Below, one piece after another: positions 16,228 to 24,283 of a stretch of 64,000 nt of DNA. The first letter of the stretch is position 1. Each line of letters begins with the position of its first letter. A program made the translations under genes and the position numbers. This DNA comes from Nitrospirota bacterium (lineage in GTDB: Bacteria > Nitrospirota > Thermodesulfovibrionia > Thermodesulfovibrionales > UBA1546). A model generated the notes under the pieces. It had not been told where the DNA came from. It saw nothing but the letters and a program-made list of their open reading frames with translations, and searched no databases. Where the stretch lies: positions 1 through 64,000 of the forward strand of contig WPIF01000001.1 of assembly GCA_009773185.1 (NCBI GenBank), written 5' to 3'.

Positions 16228-17085
16228 TTACATTTCCAGATACGAATGCGCATAAAGGGTTTTACCCATAATGACATCAATTGTTTTTGTTATCTCTGCC
16301 ATTTTTTTAGCGTCATCAATTTTCTTCCCCGCAAGAACATCTTCAATCATCTTTTTCTCCTGCAGGGCTTCCGCCATTTCATGAGCATCAGCTATGGCTG
16401 CAGTCAATCCGGCATCCATCAGCATTACAAAGTAGTGTTTATTTAGAATCGGCCTAAGAGTCTTGGGACATCCATTGGATATATTGCTTAGCCCAACCAC
16501 TGTCTTCATCGGCGGGTCGTTGATTTCCTGGAACATCTTAATCGCCTTTATCACATGTCTTGCATGGTCCTGCGAGGTTGCAATCTGAAGAACCAGAGGG
16601 TCGAGATAAATATCTTCGAGCGGAACGCCATATTCCATAGCCCTTGCCATTATCTCTGCTGCTATTCCGGTGCGCTCTTCTGCATCAGCAGGAAGGCCGC
16701 CCTTCCCCACTGTGAGCCCTATGACCTGCGCATTATATTTTGCTCCGAGTTCGAGGATTGGAAATCTCTCGGGGTCATTGGATGTTGAATTAATCAATGG
16801 CCTGCCCCACTGATTATTATGGACTTTTAATCCTGCCTCTATTGCATTTGCATTTGTTGTATCAAGGCATATTGGCAGAGGAACAACTTCCTGGATTGTT
16901 GTGACCATCCACTGCATCAAATCCTCTCCTCCGTCTTCTGCAGGTCCGATATTGGCGTCAATTATGCCGGAGCCTTCTTTCCACTGCCGGGTTGCAATCT
17001 CCTGTATAGGAGCCTTATCTTTTTTCATCATCGCCTCTCTAACTCTCTTTGCAATGATGCTTAATTTTTCCCCTATTATTAGCAT
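16228..17085 (-). CDS. acsE: Methyltetrahydrofolate:corrinoid iron-sulfur protein methyltransferase (AcsE)
   Basis: This 285-residue pterin-binding TIM-barrel protein transfers the methyl group from methyl-THF to AcsC/AcsD. Expected segments are present: the N-terminal LIIGEKL, DANIGPAEDGGED, CLDTTNANAIEAGL, LINSTSNDPER and VVGLSNISNG. It is about 20 residues longer than the Moorella enzyme, mostly at the C-terminus. It is the first gene of the acs operon, with AAGGAGG ahead of the ATG and a candidate promoter at 17153-17181. Confidence 0.93.
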   Translation of the reverse strand: MLIIGEKLSIIAKRVREAMMKKDKAPIQEIATRQWKEGSGIIDANIGPAEDGGEDLMQWMVTTIQEVVPLPICLDTTNANAIEAGLKVHNNQWGRPLINSTSNDPERFPILELGAKYNAQVIGLTVGKGGLPADAEERTGIAAEIMARAMEYGVPLEDIYLDPLVLQIATSQDHARHVIKAIKMFQEINDPPMKTVVGLSNISNGCPKTLRPILNKHYFVMLMDAGLTAAIADAHEMAEALQEKKMIEDVLAGKKIDDAKKMAEITKTIDVIMGKTLYAHSYLEM

Positions 17086-17152
17086 CCGTTAACAACCTCC
17101 TTAAAGTAAATTAGAACTCTGTACCCATGACCAGCAAACTGGAGGGAAAATT

Positions 17153-17181
17153 ATTTTATCACAAAAGATTGATGAGGTAAA
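17153..17181 (-). promoter_or_regulatory. Candidate promoter of the acs operon
   Basis: On the minus strand TTTACC (17181-17176) and TAAAAT (17158-17153) are 17 bases apart, about 65 bases before the acsE ATG. The surrounding bases are AT-rich, and I see no riboswitch. Confidence 0.45.
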
Positions 17182-17233
17182 CAGATTTAAAGCGGTTTTT
17201 AAATTTTTAATTTTTATGAATCTATAAAATTTT

Positions 17234-18349
17234 TTATTTTCTTATCCCGGACAATGCATCACGGGCTCTTTCATTGTGCGGATTTATTCTTAACGCAAAA
17301 TCAAAGGTCCTGCCTGCTTTCTCAACAAGCCCCCGCTTTGTATATACTATGCCAAGCTCCGTGTAGTAATCATCATTAAAGGGTTCTATCTCAATCGCCT
17401 TTATTAATACGTCTTCCGCCTCCTTAAACATCAAAGTATTTACAAGAGACATCGCAAGATAAAAATGATAACATGCCTTATCAGGGCTGAGGGTCACAGC
17501 CTCTCTGAATATATTTGCAGATTCATTATACTTACCGCTCATGAATAGTTCAGTGCCTCTTTTATATAATGCATCAGGACTGCTCGCTTCGCTGATAGCA
17601 TTCAGCATAACCTCTTTGCTGGTTTTGCTATAGTCAACGGGAAGCACCGATTCCACGCTGTTCAGGGCATATAAGACCTTTAGCGTCTCCAACTCATCTC
17701 CATGAAGCCTTGTAAGGATATCCAGCACCCGGTTTTTACCGTCTATCAAGCCTATAATCTTGCCCTCTGTTTCATCAAACCTGAATTTCTTTAAAAGCTT
17801 GCCTGAATCAGGAGACAGCGTAAGGACAGTAGTAAGCGGCAAGGCATTTCTTATCTGCGGGAAACTGTCCATTTTTTTTATTCCTTTATATATGAGAGTA
17901 ACGGTATCGCTGTCAAGTCTTACAGGTTCGTCTATCCTGAAAGGCGCTTCCTCAAAAAAAAAGTGCCCGTCTTCCCATTTAAAAATGCTGAGCACAATAT
18001 CTTCTATCTGACTTTTTACAGCGCTCTCTATCTCCTTCTGTGTAAGATAACCAAGCTCAACAAGGATAGAGCCATGACGCTTGCCTGTTTTTTCAAGCAG
18101 CCGTATGGACTCGTAATACTGGATGACCCTGAGCTTTCCCTTTTTCAGGAGATGAACGCCGAGACATTCCTCCTCTCTGTTAGAAGTTGCAAAGATAATC
18201 TTTCCGTCTTTTATATAAATACGCTTTTCAGCAGGCCAGTTTTTAAGATAAACAGTTCCTGTCTTGCCGAAATTACTGATAGCCATAAGGACCTCAGGGA
18301 ACCTGTAGTCCCTGAGCCGTTTGTATCTGCTGTCCAATGTCTCTGTCAT
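17234..18349 (-). CDS. DUF4388 (PATAN-like) protein with TPR repeats
   Basis: The 371-residue protein has an N-terminal DUF4388 domain (residues about 10-150). This starts with FPEVLMAISNFGKTGTVYL and includes the GSILVELGYLTQKEIESAV helix-turn segment typical of GspE-N-like modules. Residues about 260-371 form three TPR units (LYKRGTELFMSGKYNESANI and following). DUF4388 proteins are often linked to two-component or gliding-type regulation, but no partner is visible here. There is no signal peptide, so it is probably cytoplasmic. Its exact function is unknown. Confidence 0.75.
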   Translation of the reverse strand: MTETLDSRYKRLRDYRFPEVLMAISNFGKTGTVYLKNWPAEKRIYIKDGKIIFATSNREEECLGVHLLKKGKLRVIQYYESIRLLEKTGKRHGSILVELGYLTQKEIESAVKSQIEDIVLSIFKWEDGHFFFEEAPFRIDEPVRLDSDTVTLIYKGIKKMDSFPQIRNALPLTTVLTLSPDSGKLLKKFRFDETEGKIIGLIDGKNRVLDILTRLHGDELETLKVLYALNSVESVLPVDYSKTSKEVMLNAISEASSPDALYKRGTELFMSGKYNESANIFREAVTLSPDKACYHFYLAMSLVNTLMFKEAEDVLIKAIEIEPFNDDYYTELGIVYTKRGLVEKAGRTFDFALRINPHNERARDALSGIRK

Positions 18350-18434
18350 ATAATGTAATGAGCCTCTCTGGTTTTATATAGCATCGGCAATATTTGTAAA
18401 ATCTTTAAACCAATCTTATTGTATAAGCCTGCCC

Positions 18435-18464
18435 TTGTCAATCTTTTTTAATCAGATGTATAAT
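18435..18464 (+). promoter_or_regulatory. Promoter of thiD, likely leaderless
   Basis: TTGTCA (18435-18440) and TATAAT (18459-18464) are 18 bases apart. The ATG at 18472 begins seven bases after the -10 box, about where transcription should start. Confidence 0.7.
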
Positions 18465-18471
18465 GCTCTTT

Positions 18472-19236
18472 ATGAAATCAGCATTAACAATAGCCGGCTC
18501 TGATCCCACCGGCGGGGCAGGACTTCAGGCTGACCTGAAGGTATTCAGGGCCTTCGGAGTTCACGGGCTTTCAGTAACTTCAGCGCTTACCGCACAGAAT
18601 ACCGAAGGCGTCAGCGCTATAATTCCTGTTGATAAGGGCTTTTTTATAGGCCAGATGGACGTGCTTTTAAGGGATATCAAACCGGATGCCTTAAAGACAG
18701 GGATGCTTTACAGCGCATGGGCTGTGGATATTATAGCAGTCAGGATAGAGGACTATTCTTTAAAGAATCTTGTAGTTGACCCTGTCACTGTATCATCAAC
18801 CGGCGTACCCCTTGTCGAACAGGAAACCCTGGAGGCCATTAAAGAGCAGCTTTTCCCTCTGGCAAGCGTGATAACCCCGAACATATATGAGGCATCAGTA
18901 CTTACGGGGATTAATGTAGAAAATGTATCTGATATGGAAGAGGCTGCAAAAAGGTTAAAAGAAACAGGGCCTGCAGTTGTGATAATCACCGGCGGCCATC
19001 TGGAAGGCCTGGCGCTTGACTTATACTATGACGGCGAAGGTTTTCACAGGATAGAAGCTGTCAAGAGCATGGGGGAATATCACGGAACCGGATGTGCTTT
19101 TTCCTCTGCAATCACTGCATCACTGGCATCAGGACATTCGGCTCTTGAATCAGCGAGAAAAGCAAAAGAATTTATTAATAATGCCATCAGAAAGGCGTAT
19201 CATCTGGGAAAAGGCATGGGGCTTTTGAACTTGTAA
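18472..19236 (+). CDS. thiD: Hydroxymethylpyrimidine/phosphomethylpyrimidine kinase (ThiD)
   Basis: This protein of about 254 residues phosphorylates HMP and HMP-P for thiamine synthesis. It shows the ribokinase-like signatures: TIAGSDPTGGAGLQADLK at the N-terminus, VDPVTVSSTG, ITPNIYEASVL, and the C-terminal GTGCAFSSAI with the catalytic-site Asp-to-Gly/Cys region typical of ThiD. I chose the ATG at 18472 because an upstream in-frame ATG at 18463 lies inside the -10 box. There is no ribosome site, and the transcript is probably leaderless. No other thi gene is nearby. Confidence 0.92.
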   Translation: MKSALTIAGSDPTGGAGLQADLKVFRAFGVHGLSVTSALTAQNTEGVSAIIPVDKGFFIGQMDVLLRDIKPDALKTGMLYSAWAVDIIAVRIEDYSLKNLVVDPVTVSSTGVPLVEQETLEAIKEQLFPLASVITPNIYEASVLTGINVENVSDMEEAAKRLKETGPAVVIITGGHLEGLALDLYYDGEGFHRIEAVKSMGEYHGTGCAFSSAITASLASGHSALESARKAKEFINNAIRKAYHLGKGMGLLNL

Positions 19237-19261
19237 TTTAATAATTTAAGCTTCCTGAAAA

Positions 19262-20050
19262 TTATTTTGTTTTATGTCCTGATTGTTTTTTAATTCCTGC
19301 ACTGTCTATCCTGAAGATATCTTTCTGTTCTTCAATGATATCACCTACCAGAAGGTCTACAATATAATCCCTGAGCATCTTTAAATGCCTTGCCGTCAGG
19401 TCCTTAAATTCTATTGCCATCCCGGATACCACTTTAAACACATTCGTATAAACATCCTTCTGATATATTACTACGCCTTTTAGCCGGATGGGTTTCCCGT
19501 CTTTGAGTTTTATTAAAACTTCCGCTTTCGCACCAATTGGCAGGGGCTTTACACTTCTGACAAAGATGCCTCCCTCCGACAGGCTTACAGCATAATAGTT
19601 ACGGGCTATTCTCCTGTGTGTTATGGAAACTTTTTTATCGAATGTGGTCCTTAAAAACCTTCTCTTGGTGTTTCTTGAGAAGGTTACACACTCCTGTATT
19701 ATGCTGTGGAATTCGAGTATATTGACCGGCTTTAAAAGACAACTGAAGTGATCATGCCTTGCACATTCTTCAAATGCCTTTCTGTCTTTTTCTTTGTACG
19801 TTATGAGTACGGGCACGTTTGATATATGCTCAACAGCAGAAACAAGCGTCGGGGCCTTGATGCCGTTCTTCTCCTTAATTGCCGCATCAATAATTACAAT
19901 ATCAGGCTTTATTATCTTTAAAAGCGTCAGCGCCTCAGAACCGTCTCTCGTAGGAACAACATTAAATCCGAGCCTGCTTAAAACCAGAGAAAAATACATT
20001 GCAAAGGCTTCGCTGTCGTCCACAATCAATACCGTCGGCTTATAACTCAC
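19262..20050 (-). CDS. Response-regulator receiver domain fused to a PilZ domain
   Basis: In this 262-residue protein, residues 5-125 form a REC domain (VLIVDDSEA acidic pocket; phosphoacceptor Asp near residue 50 in DIVIIDAAI; conserved Lys in CLLKPVN). Residues about 135-235 form a PilZ domain, with an RRFLRT-type arginine motif and SLSEGGIFVRS (D/NxSxxG-like). It would link a phosphorelay to c-di-GMP. The DxSxxG motif begins with Ser-Leu-Ser rather than Asp, so c-di-GMP binding is plausible but uncertain. It is divergent from mtgA, and no sensor kinase is adjacent. Confidence 0.85.
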   Translation of the reverse strand: MSYKPTVLIVDDSEAFAMYFSLVLSRLGFNVVPTRDGSEALTLLKIIKPDIVIIDAAIKEKNGIKAPTLVSAVEHISNVPVLITYKEKDRKAFEECARHDHFSCLLKPVNILEFHSIIQECVTFSRNTKRRFLRTTFDKKVSITHRRIARNYYAVSLSEGGIFVRSVKPLPIGAKAEVLIKLKDGKPIRLKGVVIYQKDVYTNVFKVVSGMAIEFKDLTARHLKMLRDYIVDLLVGDIIEEQKDIFRIDSAGIKKQSGHKTK

Positions 20051-20172
20051 CTTTTGTTTCCCTATAGTATATATTTTATTCTCTAACTTAAAGTTCCAAG
20101 CGCAAATTCAACCTGCCTTACTCTACAATATTTTTATATTTTTTAAAAGCAGATGCAGTAAAATACCAGACC

Positions 20173-20988
20173 ATGGCAAAAAGAAAAAAAAGGGGGCCGC
20201 TCAGAAAGCTGTTCTGTCTTGCAGTTATTTTTATTATCTCAGGGCTCTCTGCCTATCTCTATTTCACCTTCCCTGACTTTGTATCCCTCAAAAAACATAA
20301 CCCCAGGAAGACTTCATTCATGGAATACAGGGAGCAGGAATGGGGAAAAAAAGGCAAAAAATATACTATCCAGCAGAGATGGGTTTCCCTGTCCCGGATA
20401 TCGCCGTATCTCATTAAAGCCGTGCTTATTGCTGAAGACGACAAGTTCTGGAGCCATGAGGGTTTTGATTATGAGGCCATGCAGAAGGCAATAGAGAAGG
20501 ATATTAAGGCAAAAAAATTCAAGCTTGGCGGAAGCACAATATCACAGCAGCTTGCAAAGAACCTCTATCTCTCCCCATCAAAAAACCCTGCCAGAAAAAT
20601 AAAAGAGGCAATTATCACATGGAGGATGGAAAAAGCTCTGTCAAAAAAGAGAATCCTTGAGCTTTATCTTAATGTAGCAGAATGGGGAGACAGAGGGATA
20701 TTCGGCATTGAGGCTGCCTCGTGGCATTACTACGGCAAGCCTGCATCAGGCATTACACCTGAAGAAGCGGCAAGGCTTGCATCCGTGCTCCCCAATCCGA
20801 GAAAATATAACCCCCTCGGTGATTCAAAATATGTGTTGAACCGCTCGAATCTTATTTACAGTATAATGGTGAGAAGAGGAATTGTTGTGCCTGAATACGA
20901 AGAGGTTGTGAAAGAAGAAGATAAAAAAGAAAGCAATCAGAGTGAAATCAAAGGGCCTCAGGAAACAACAAACCCTTCCGCTCAGTAA
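20173..20988 (+). CDS. mtgA: Monofunctional peptidoglycan glycosyltransferase (MtgA)
   Basis: This 271-residue protein has one N-terminal membrane segment (residues about 12-30) and a GT51 domain. The catalytic Glu lies in AEDDKFWSHEGFD. The downstream family motifs GGSTISQQLAKNLYL, RKIKEAIITWRMEK, KKRILELYLNVAEWG and GIFGIEAASWHYYGK are also present. It polymerises lipid II in the periplasm. There is no transpeptidase domain. The last 30 residues are Lys/Glu-rich. No clear ribosome site is seen before the ATG; TAAAAT at 20159-20164 could be a -10 box of a near-leaderless message. Confidence 0.93.
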   Translation: MAKRKKRGPLRKLFCLAVIFIISGLSAYLYFTFPDFVSLKKHNPRKTSFMEYREQEWGKKGKKYTIQQRWVSLSRISPYLIKAVLIAEDDKFWSHEGFDYEAMQKAIEKDIKAKKFKLGGSTISQQLAKNLYLSPSKNPARKIKEAIITWRMEKALSKKRILELYLNVAEWGDRGIFGIEAASWHYYGKPASGITPEEAARLASVLPNPRKYNPLGDSKYVLNRSNLIYSIMVRRGIVVPEYEEVVKEEDKKESNQSEIKGPQETTNPSAQ

Positions 20989-21034
20989 ACAGAGTGGTTA
21001 ATTTTTATAATCAAAAAAACAGGTTTTTTGCTCC

Positions 21035-21103
21035 TTATTTCTTTTTCTTCTTTGCTGTCTTTTTTGTAGCGCACGTTCCCTTGTGGCCGGGTTTACAGGA
21101 CAT
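21035..21103 (-). CDS. 22-residue lysine-rich small protein
   Basis: On the minus strand a strong ribosome site (AGGAGGTG) lies about seven bases before an ATG. This opens a 22-codon frame ending in TAA: MSCKPGHKGTC then ATKKTAKKKKK. It has two cysteines around a Pro-Gly-His-Lys-Gly core and a poly-Lys tail. It is convergent with mtgA. The strong ribosome site and clean stop suggest a real small gene, and a nucleic-acid or metal-binding role would fit. I do not recognise the family. Confidence 0.55.
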   Translation of the reverse strand: MSCKPGHKGTCATKKTAKKKKK

Positions 21104-21230
21104 ATCATTCACCTCCTTTTAAATTCAACCTCTAGTTGCAATATATCATGCAGGCAGGTGACTGTCAAATAAAAAAATATATCCCGCTCAAAGACAATTC
21201 CCTCCTGCCTTAGATGAAAATTGTTTCAAT

Positions 21231-21259
21231 TTGACATTGCTTTTAAATTGGGGTATAAA
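21231..21259 (+). promoter_or_regulatory. Promoter of the GYD-domain gene
   Basis: A perfect TTGACA (21231-21236) and TATAAA (21254-21259) are 17 bases apart, 50 bases before the ATG at 21309. The small palindrome ATTGTTTCAAT (21220-21230) abuts the -35 box and could be an operator. Confidence 0.75.
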
Positions 21260-21308
21260 GGTGTCAGGAAGGGGGAAGTATACGCCGCATAGAAAAAGGA
21301 GGAAAGAT

Positions 21309-21593
21309 ATGGCATCTTACATAATTTTAAGCACTCTCACAGACGAGGGCAGAAAGACGATAAAGGAAAAACCTAACAGGATTCTTGAGGTCAACAAAGA
21401 ACTCGCAAAAATGGGTATTAAGGTAAAACAGCAGTATGCAGTGCTTGGCCCGTATGATTTCGTGAATATTGTGGAAGCTCCGGACAACGAGACAGTGATG
21501 AGGATGTCTGTTGAGCTTGGGGCAAGGGGCTCTGTTCAGCTCCTTACATTAGTTGCAATACCTGTTGAAGAATTTATAAAAAAAATCAGATAG
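21309..21593 (+). CDS. GYD-domain protein
   Basis: This protein of about 94 residues starts at 21309 behind AAAGGAGGAAAG; the longer frame from 21231 overlaps the promoter and is rejected. The sequence (YIILSTLTDEGRKTIKE, then YAVLGPYDFVNIVEAPD, then GSVQLLTLVAIPVEEF) is a typical GYD domain, a ferredoxin-like fold of unknown biochemical role. It is a single gene with its own strong promoter. Confidence 0.85.
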   Translation: MASYIILSTLTDEGRKTIKEKPNRILEVNKELAKMGIKVKQQYAVLGPYDFVNIVEAPDNETVMRMSVELGARGSVQLLTLVAIPVEEFIKKIR

Positions 21594-21743
21594 TTTTTAT
21601 ACCCCCTTCCCTGTTGTTTTTATATTGATTTAAGAATCAAACACGCCCTTTTGCTCGTTGCTATCTGCAACGGCATGTCTGAAAATACAATGGCAATTCT
21701 TGGGCCTGATTTGTTAAACTATAATAGTATTATAAGGTAAGTA

Positions 21744-22496
21744 ATGATTAAGCTTTTATTTATTATTTCATTCCTGTTAGTGCCTTCCTTTGCCTTTGCA
21801 TGGGGGCCTCTGACACATGTCTATCTTGGGAGCGAGATATACTATTTCGGCTCACTATTACCTGCCGGCATATATGCCTTAATGAAGAAATACAGGAATG
21901 ACTTTATCTACGGTAACCTTATGGCAGACATCATTGTCGGCAAAAAATATCTGCCTGACGAGAAAAGTTCCCATAACTGGGATGTCGCCTTCAGCCTGTT
22001 TGATGCTGCCACAACACAACAGCAAAAGACCTTTGTCTATGGTTATATGAGCCATCTTGCAGCAGATACTGTCGCACATGAGAGGCTCACGATAGGAAGA
22101 AAAAATGTCGGCCATACATTTCTTGAACTGAAGGCAGACAGCATCGTTGACAAGAAATACTGGTTTAAGGCCATAGCAATTGATAAAAAGGTCCAGGTAA
22201 GGAACGATATTTTCCTTGAGAGGTCTCTGGAGAGGGCCATGTTTTCCTTCAAGACAAATAAACGCATTTTTAAAAGTGTAGTGCTCCTTTCCGGCCTGCA
22301 TCAGGAGGGGTTAAGCAGTTTTATTGACAGGAATATAATAGTGCCTCCTGCTTATACAAAGGAATACATTACAAAATTCCAGGAAGAATCCCTTGACAGA
22401 ATTATTGATATCCTCCAGAACGGCAGGGATTCGGAAGTCCTGAAAAAAAATCCGCTTGGCAGCCCAAGACACAGAAGACGTTTATTCCTCTCCTAA
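21744..22496 (+). CDS. Zinc-dependent phospholipase C-like secreted protein
   Basis: In this 250-residue protein, the signal peptide ends after Ala19, leaving a mature N-terminus beginning Trp-Gly-Pro-Leu-Thr-His. In the Zn-dependent phospholipase C family (PF00882) the free N-terminal Trp and an early His bind zinc, so this start is telling. Further likely ligands are Asp in NLMADIIVG, His in SSHNWDV, and the GYMSHLAADTVAHER run with His and Asp. It is probably a periplasmic or membrane-facing metallo-hydrolase; its substrate is unknown. A repeat element follows its stop. Confidence 0.75.
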   Translation: MIKLLFIISFLLVPSFAFAWGPLTHVYLGSEIYYFGSLLPAGIYALMKKYRNDFIYGNLMADIIVGKKYLPDEKSSHNWDVAFSLFDAATTQQQKTFVYGYMSHLAADTVAHERLTIGRKNVGHTFLELKADSIVDKKYWFKAIAIDKKVQVRNDIFLERSLERAMFSFKTNKRIFKSVVLLSGLHQEGLSSFIDRNIIVPPAYTKEYITKFQEESLDRIIDILQNGRDSEVLKKNPLGSPRHRRRLFLS

Positions 22497-22518
22497 AGTA
22501 ATCTATTTATTTCACAGA

Positions 22519-22643
22519 GACAGGCAGAATGTGGTATTTGAGCGGTTTTTTTTGCCGATAGTCCGACAGTTCACATAATATATAAAGAGGCAAAAACCTC
22601 GGAGCGTAGCGAGAATGAGCGAAAATGCTGCATGCTGCCTGTT
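22519..22643 (+). repeat. Palindrome-ended dispersed element, copy 1 (upstream of moeA)
   Basis: Terminal arms ACAGGCAG and CTGCCTGT pair. The core shares TTTGAGCGG...TTGCCGATAGTCC...CCTCGGAGCGTAGCGAG with copies at 23953-24069 and 40751-40859. Confidence 0.8.
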
Positions 22644-22664
22644 CTGTTTTTTATTTCTCTGCAA

Positions 22665-22693
22665 TTGACTAATCCTTTTCAAAATGCTATTAA
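22665..22693 (+). promoter_or_regulatory. Promoter of moeA, likely leaderless
   Basis: TTGACT (22665-22670) and TATTAA (22688-22693) are 17 bases apart. The ATG at 22700 begins only six bases past the -10 box, and no ribosome site precedes it. Confidence 0.6.
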
Positions 22694-22699
22694 AGACTG

Positions 22700-23953
22700 A
22701 TGCGTGATATGCTCGGCAGAGAAGAAGTTGTTACTGTTGAAAAGGCCCTTGAACTTATATTTAAAAATTGCTCTCCTGCATTACCTCCTGAAGTGAAAAT
22801 AAAGATTGAAGATTTTTATCAGAGAATCCTCGCAAGAGATATATGCTCACCTGAAGACCTGCCGCAGTTTGCGCGTTCAACAGTTGATGGTTTTGCAGTT
22901 GCTTCTTCAGATACATTCGGGGCCACAGAAGGCTTGCCGTCGTATCTGAATGTTACAGGCGAAATATTAATGGGTGAAGAGCCATCCCTTGAAATAAAAA
23001 AAGGAACAGCCGCAAAAATAGCAACAGGCGGAATGCTCCCAAAGGGCGCTGACGCTGTTGTGATGATAGAACATGTTCAACAGGCAGACAAGAAGATGAT
23101 CGAGGTTATGAAACCTGCTGCACCCGGAGAAAATGTGATTCAGGCAGGCGAAGATGTGAGGAAAGGCGATCTGATATTTAAAAAAGGGCATCGTCTAAGG
23201 CCGCAGGATGCTGGTGCGCTTGCAGGCATTGGAATAACAGAGATATTCGTCTATGAAAAACCCATTGTTTCGATAATATCAACAGGTGATGAGATTGTTC
23301 CCGCAGGCAGCAGGCTTAAGCCCGGACAGGTAAGAGACATAAATTCATTTAATCTTGCAGGCCTTATCTCAGAGGCAGGAGGCAACCCTGTGAAACAGGG
23401 GATTTTCAGCGATGAATATGCCGTGATTAGAAATATCGTTGAAAAGTCTCTTGGAGATTCTTCGATGGTGCTGATTTCAGGCGGAAGCTCTGTTGGCACA
23501 AAGGATATGACCGCAAAGATTATAAATGATGTTGGAAAACCAGGCACGCTGTTTCATGGAGTGTCAATAAAACCCGGCAAGCCAATGATAGGAGGCATTG
23601 TAAACAATAAACCCATATTCGGCCTTCCTGGGCATCCGGCTGCCATTACTGTCTGCTTCGAGCAGTTCATAGAGCCTGTCCTGACAAAACTTACAGGACT
23701 TTCAGAAAATAAGTTCAAAGGCAGAAAATCCTCTGTAACGGCAAAGATGGCAAAGAATATCGCATCAAGCTCAGGGAGGGAAGACCATATAAGGGTTGCG
23801 CTTGAAGAGCGTGGCAGTGAAATCTGGGCTAATCCGATTCTTGGTAAATCAGGGCTTATAACGACGCTTGTTAAGGCTGACGGGATTGTTGTTATCCCTC
23901 TCAGAAAATTGGGAATAGAACAGGGAGAGGTGGTTGAAGTGAGGTTATTTTAG
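22700..23953 (+). CDS. moeA: Molybdopterin molybdenumtransferase (MoeA)
   Basis: This 417-residue protein inserts molybdate (or tungstate) into adenylylated molybdopterin. It contains the conserved ARSTVDGFAVAS region, the GGMLPKGADAVVMIEHV segment, STGDEIV, RDINSFNL, the MoCF-type SGGSSVGTKD motif, and VSIKPGKPMIGG with LPGHPAA. Its length is standard. It would serve Mo/W enzymes encoded elsewhere; none in this window clearly needs the cofactor. The gene is bracketed by two inverted copies of the dispersed element, and its stop codon abuts the second copy. Confidence 0.93.
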   Translation: MRDMLGREEVVTVEKALELIFKNCSPALPPEVKIKIEDFYQRILARDICSPEDLPQFARSTVDGFAVASSDTFGATEGLPSYLNVTGEILMGEEPSLEIKKGTAAKIATGGMLPKGADAVVMIEHVQQADKKMIEVMKPAAPGENVIQAGEDVRKGDLIFKKGHRLRPQDAGALAGIGITEIFVYEKPIVSIISTGDEIVPAGSRLKPGQVRDINSFNLAGLISEAGGNPVKQGIFSDEYAVIRNIVEKSLGDSSMVLISGGSSVGTKDMTAKIINDVGKPGTLFHGVSIKPGKPMIGGIVNNKPIFGLPGHPAAITVCFEQFIEPVLTKLTGLSENKFKGRKSSVTAKMAKNIASSSGREDHIRVALEERGSEIWANPILGKSGLITTLVKADGIVVIPLRKLGIEQGEVVEVRLF

Positions 23954-24069
23954 ACAGGGGATAGCATCTTCGCTCATTCTCGCTACGCTCCGAGGTTTTT
24001 GCCTCTTTATATATTATGTGAACTGTCGGACTATCGGCAAAAAAAACCGCTCAGACACTATCCCCTGTC
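23953..24069 (-). repeat. Palindrome-ended dispersed element, copy 2 (downstream of moeA)
   Basis: Terminal arms GACAGGGGATAG and CTATCCCCTGTC pair perfectly over 12 bases. The core matches copy 1 in reverse orientation. The first base is shared with the moeA stop codon. Confidence 0.85.
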
Positions 24070-24136
24070 TTTATTTAATTATGGATGGAAAATCTGTGAT
24101 ATAGCTCAAAACAGCCCTGCATTGGCTTTGCTATTC

Positions 24137-24166
24137 TTGAAACATAAGCTGTTTTTATGTTTTAAT
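24137..24166 (+). promoter_or_regulatory. Candidate promoter of tRNA-Val and the thrS operon
   Basis: TTGAAA (24137-24142) and TTTAAT (24161-24166) are 18 bases apart, and the tRNA begins nine bases later. Confidence 0.45.
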
Positions 24167-24174
24167 TGTATCTC

Positions 24175-24249
24175 AGGCTCGTAGCTCAGGGGGAGAGCGC
24201 TTCCTTGACACGGAAGAGGTCGGCGGTTCGATACCGCCCGGGCCTACCA
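24175..24249 (+). tRNA. tRNA-Val (GAC)
   Basis: The cloverleaf has acceptor AGGCTCG paired with CGGGCCT, anticodon loop TTGACAC (anticodon GAC), T-arm GGCGGTTCGATACCGCC, discriminator A and an encoded CCA. Only 22 bases separate it from the thrS ribosome site, so the two may share a transcript. Confidence 0.93.
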
Positions 24250-24283
24250 TTTTTTTTAATAAATATAAACCGGAGGGTTAAAA

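Noticed and set aside
17086-17233. A cobalamin or other riboswitch upstream of acsE
   Set aside because: The leader after the candidate promoter is too short and no conserved box is recognisable.
22500-24070. moeA with flanking repeats as a composite transposon
   Set aside because: There is no transposase or obvious target duplication, a third copy stands alone at dxr, and moeA looks native.
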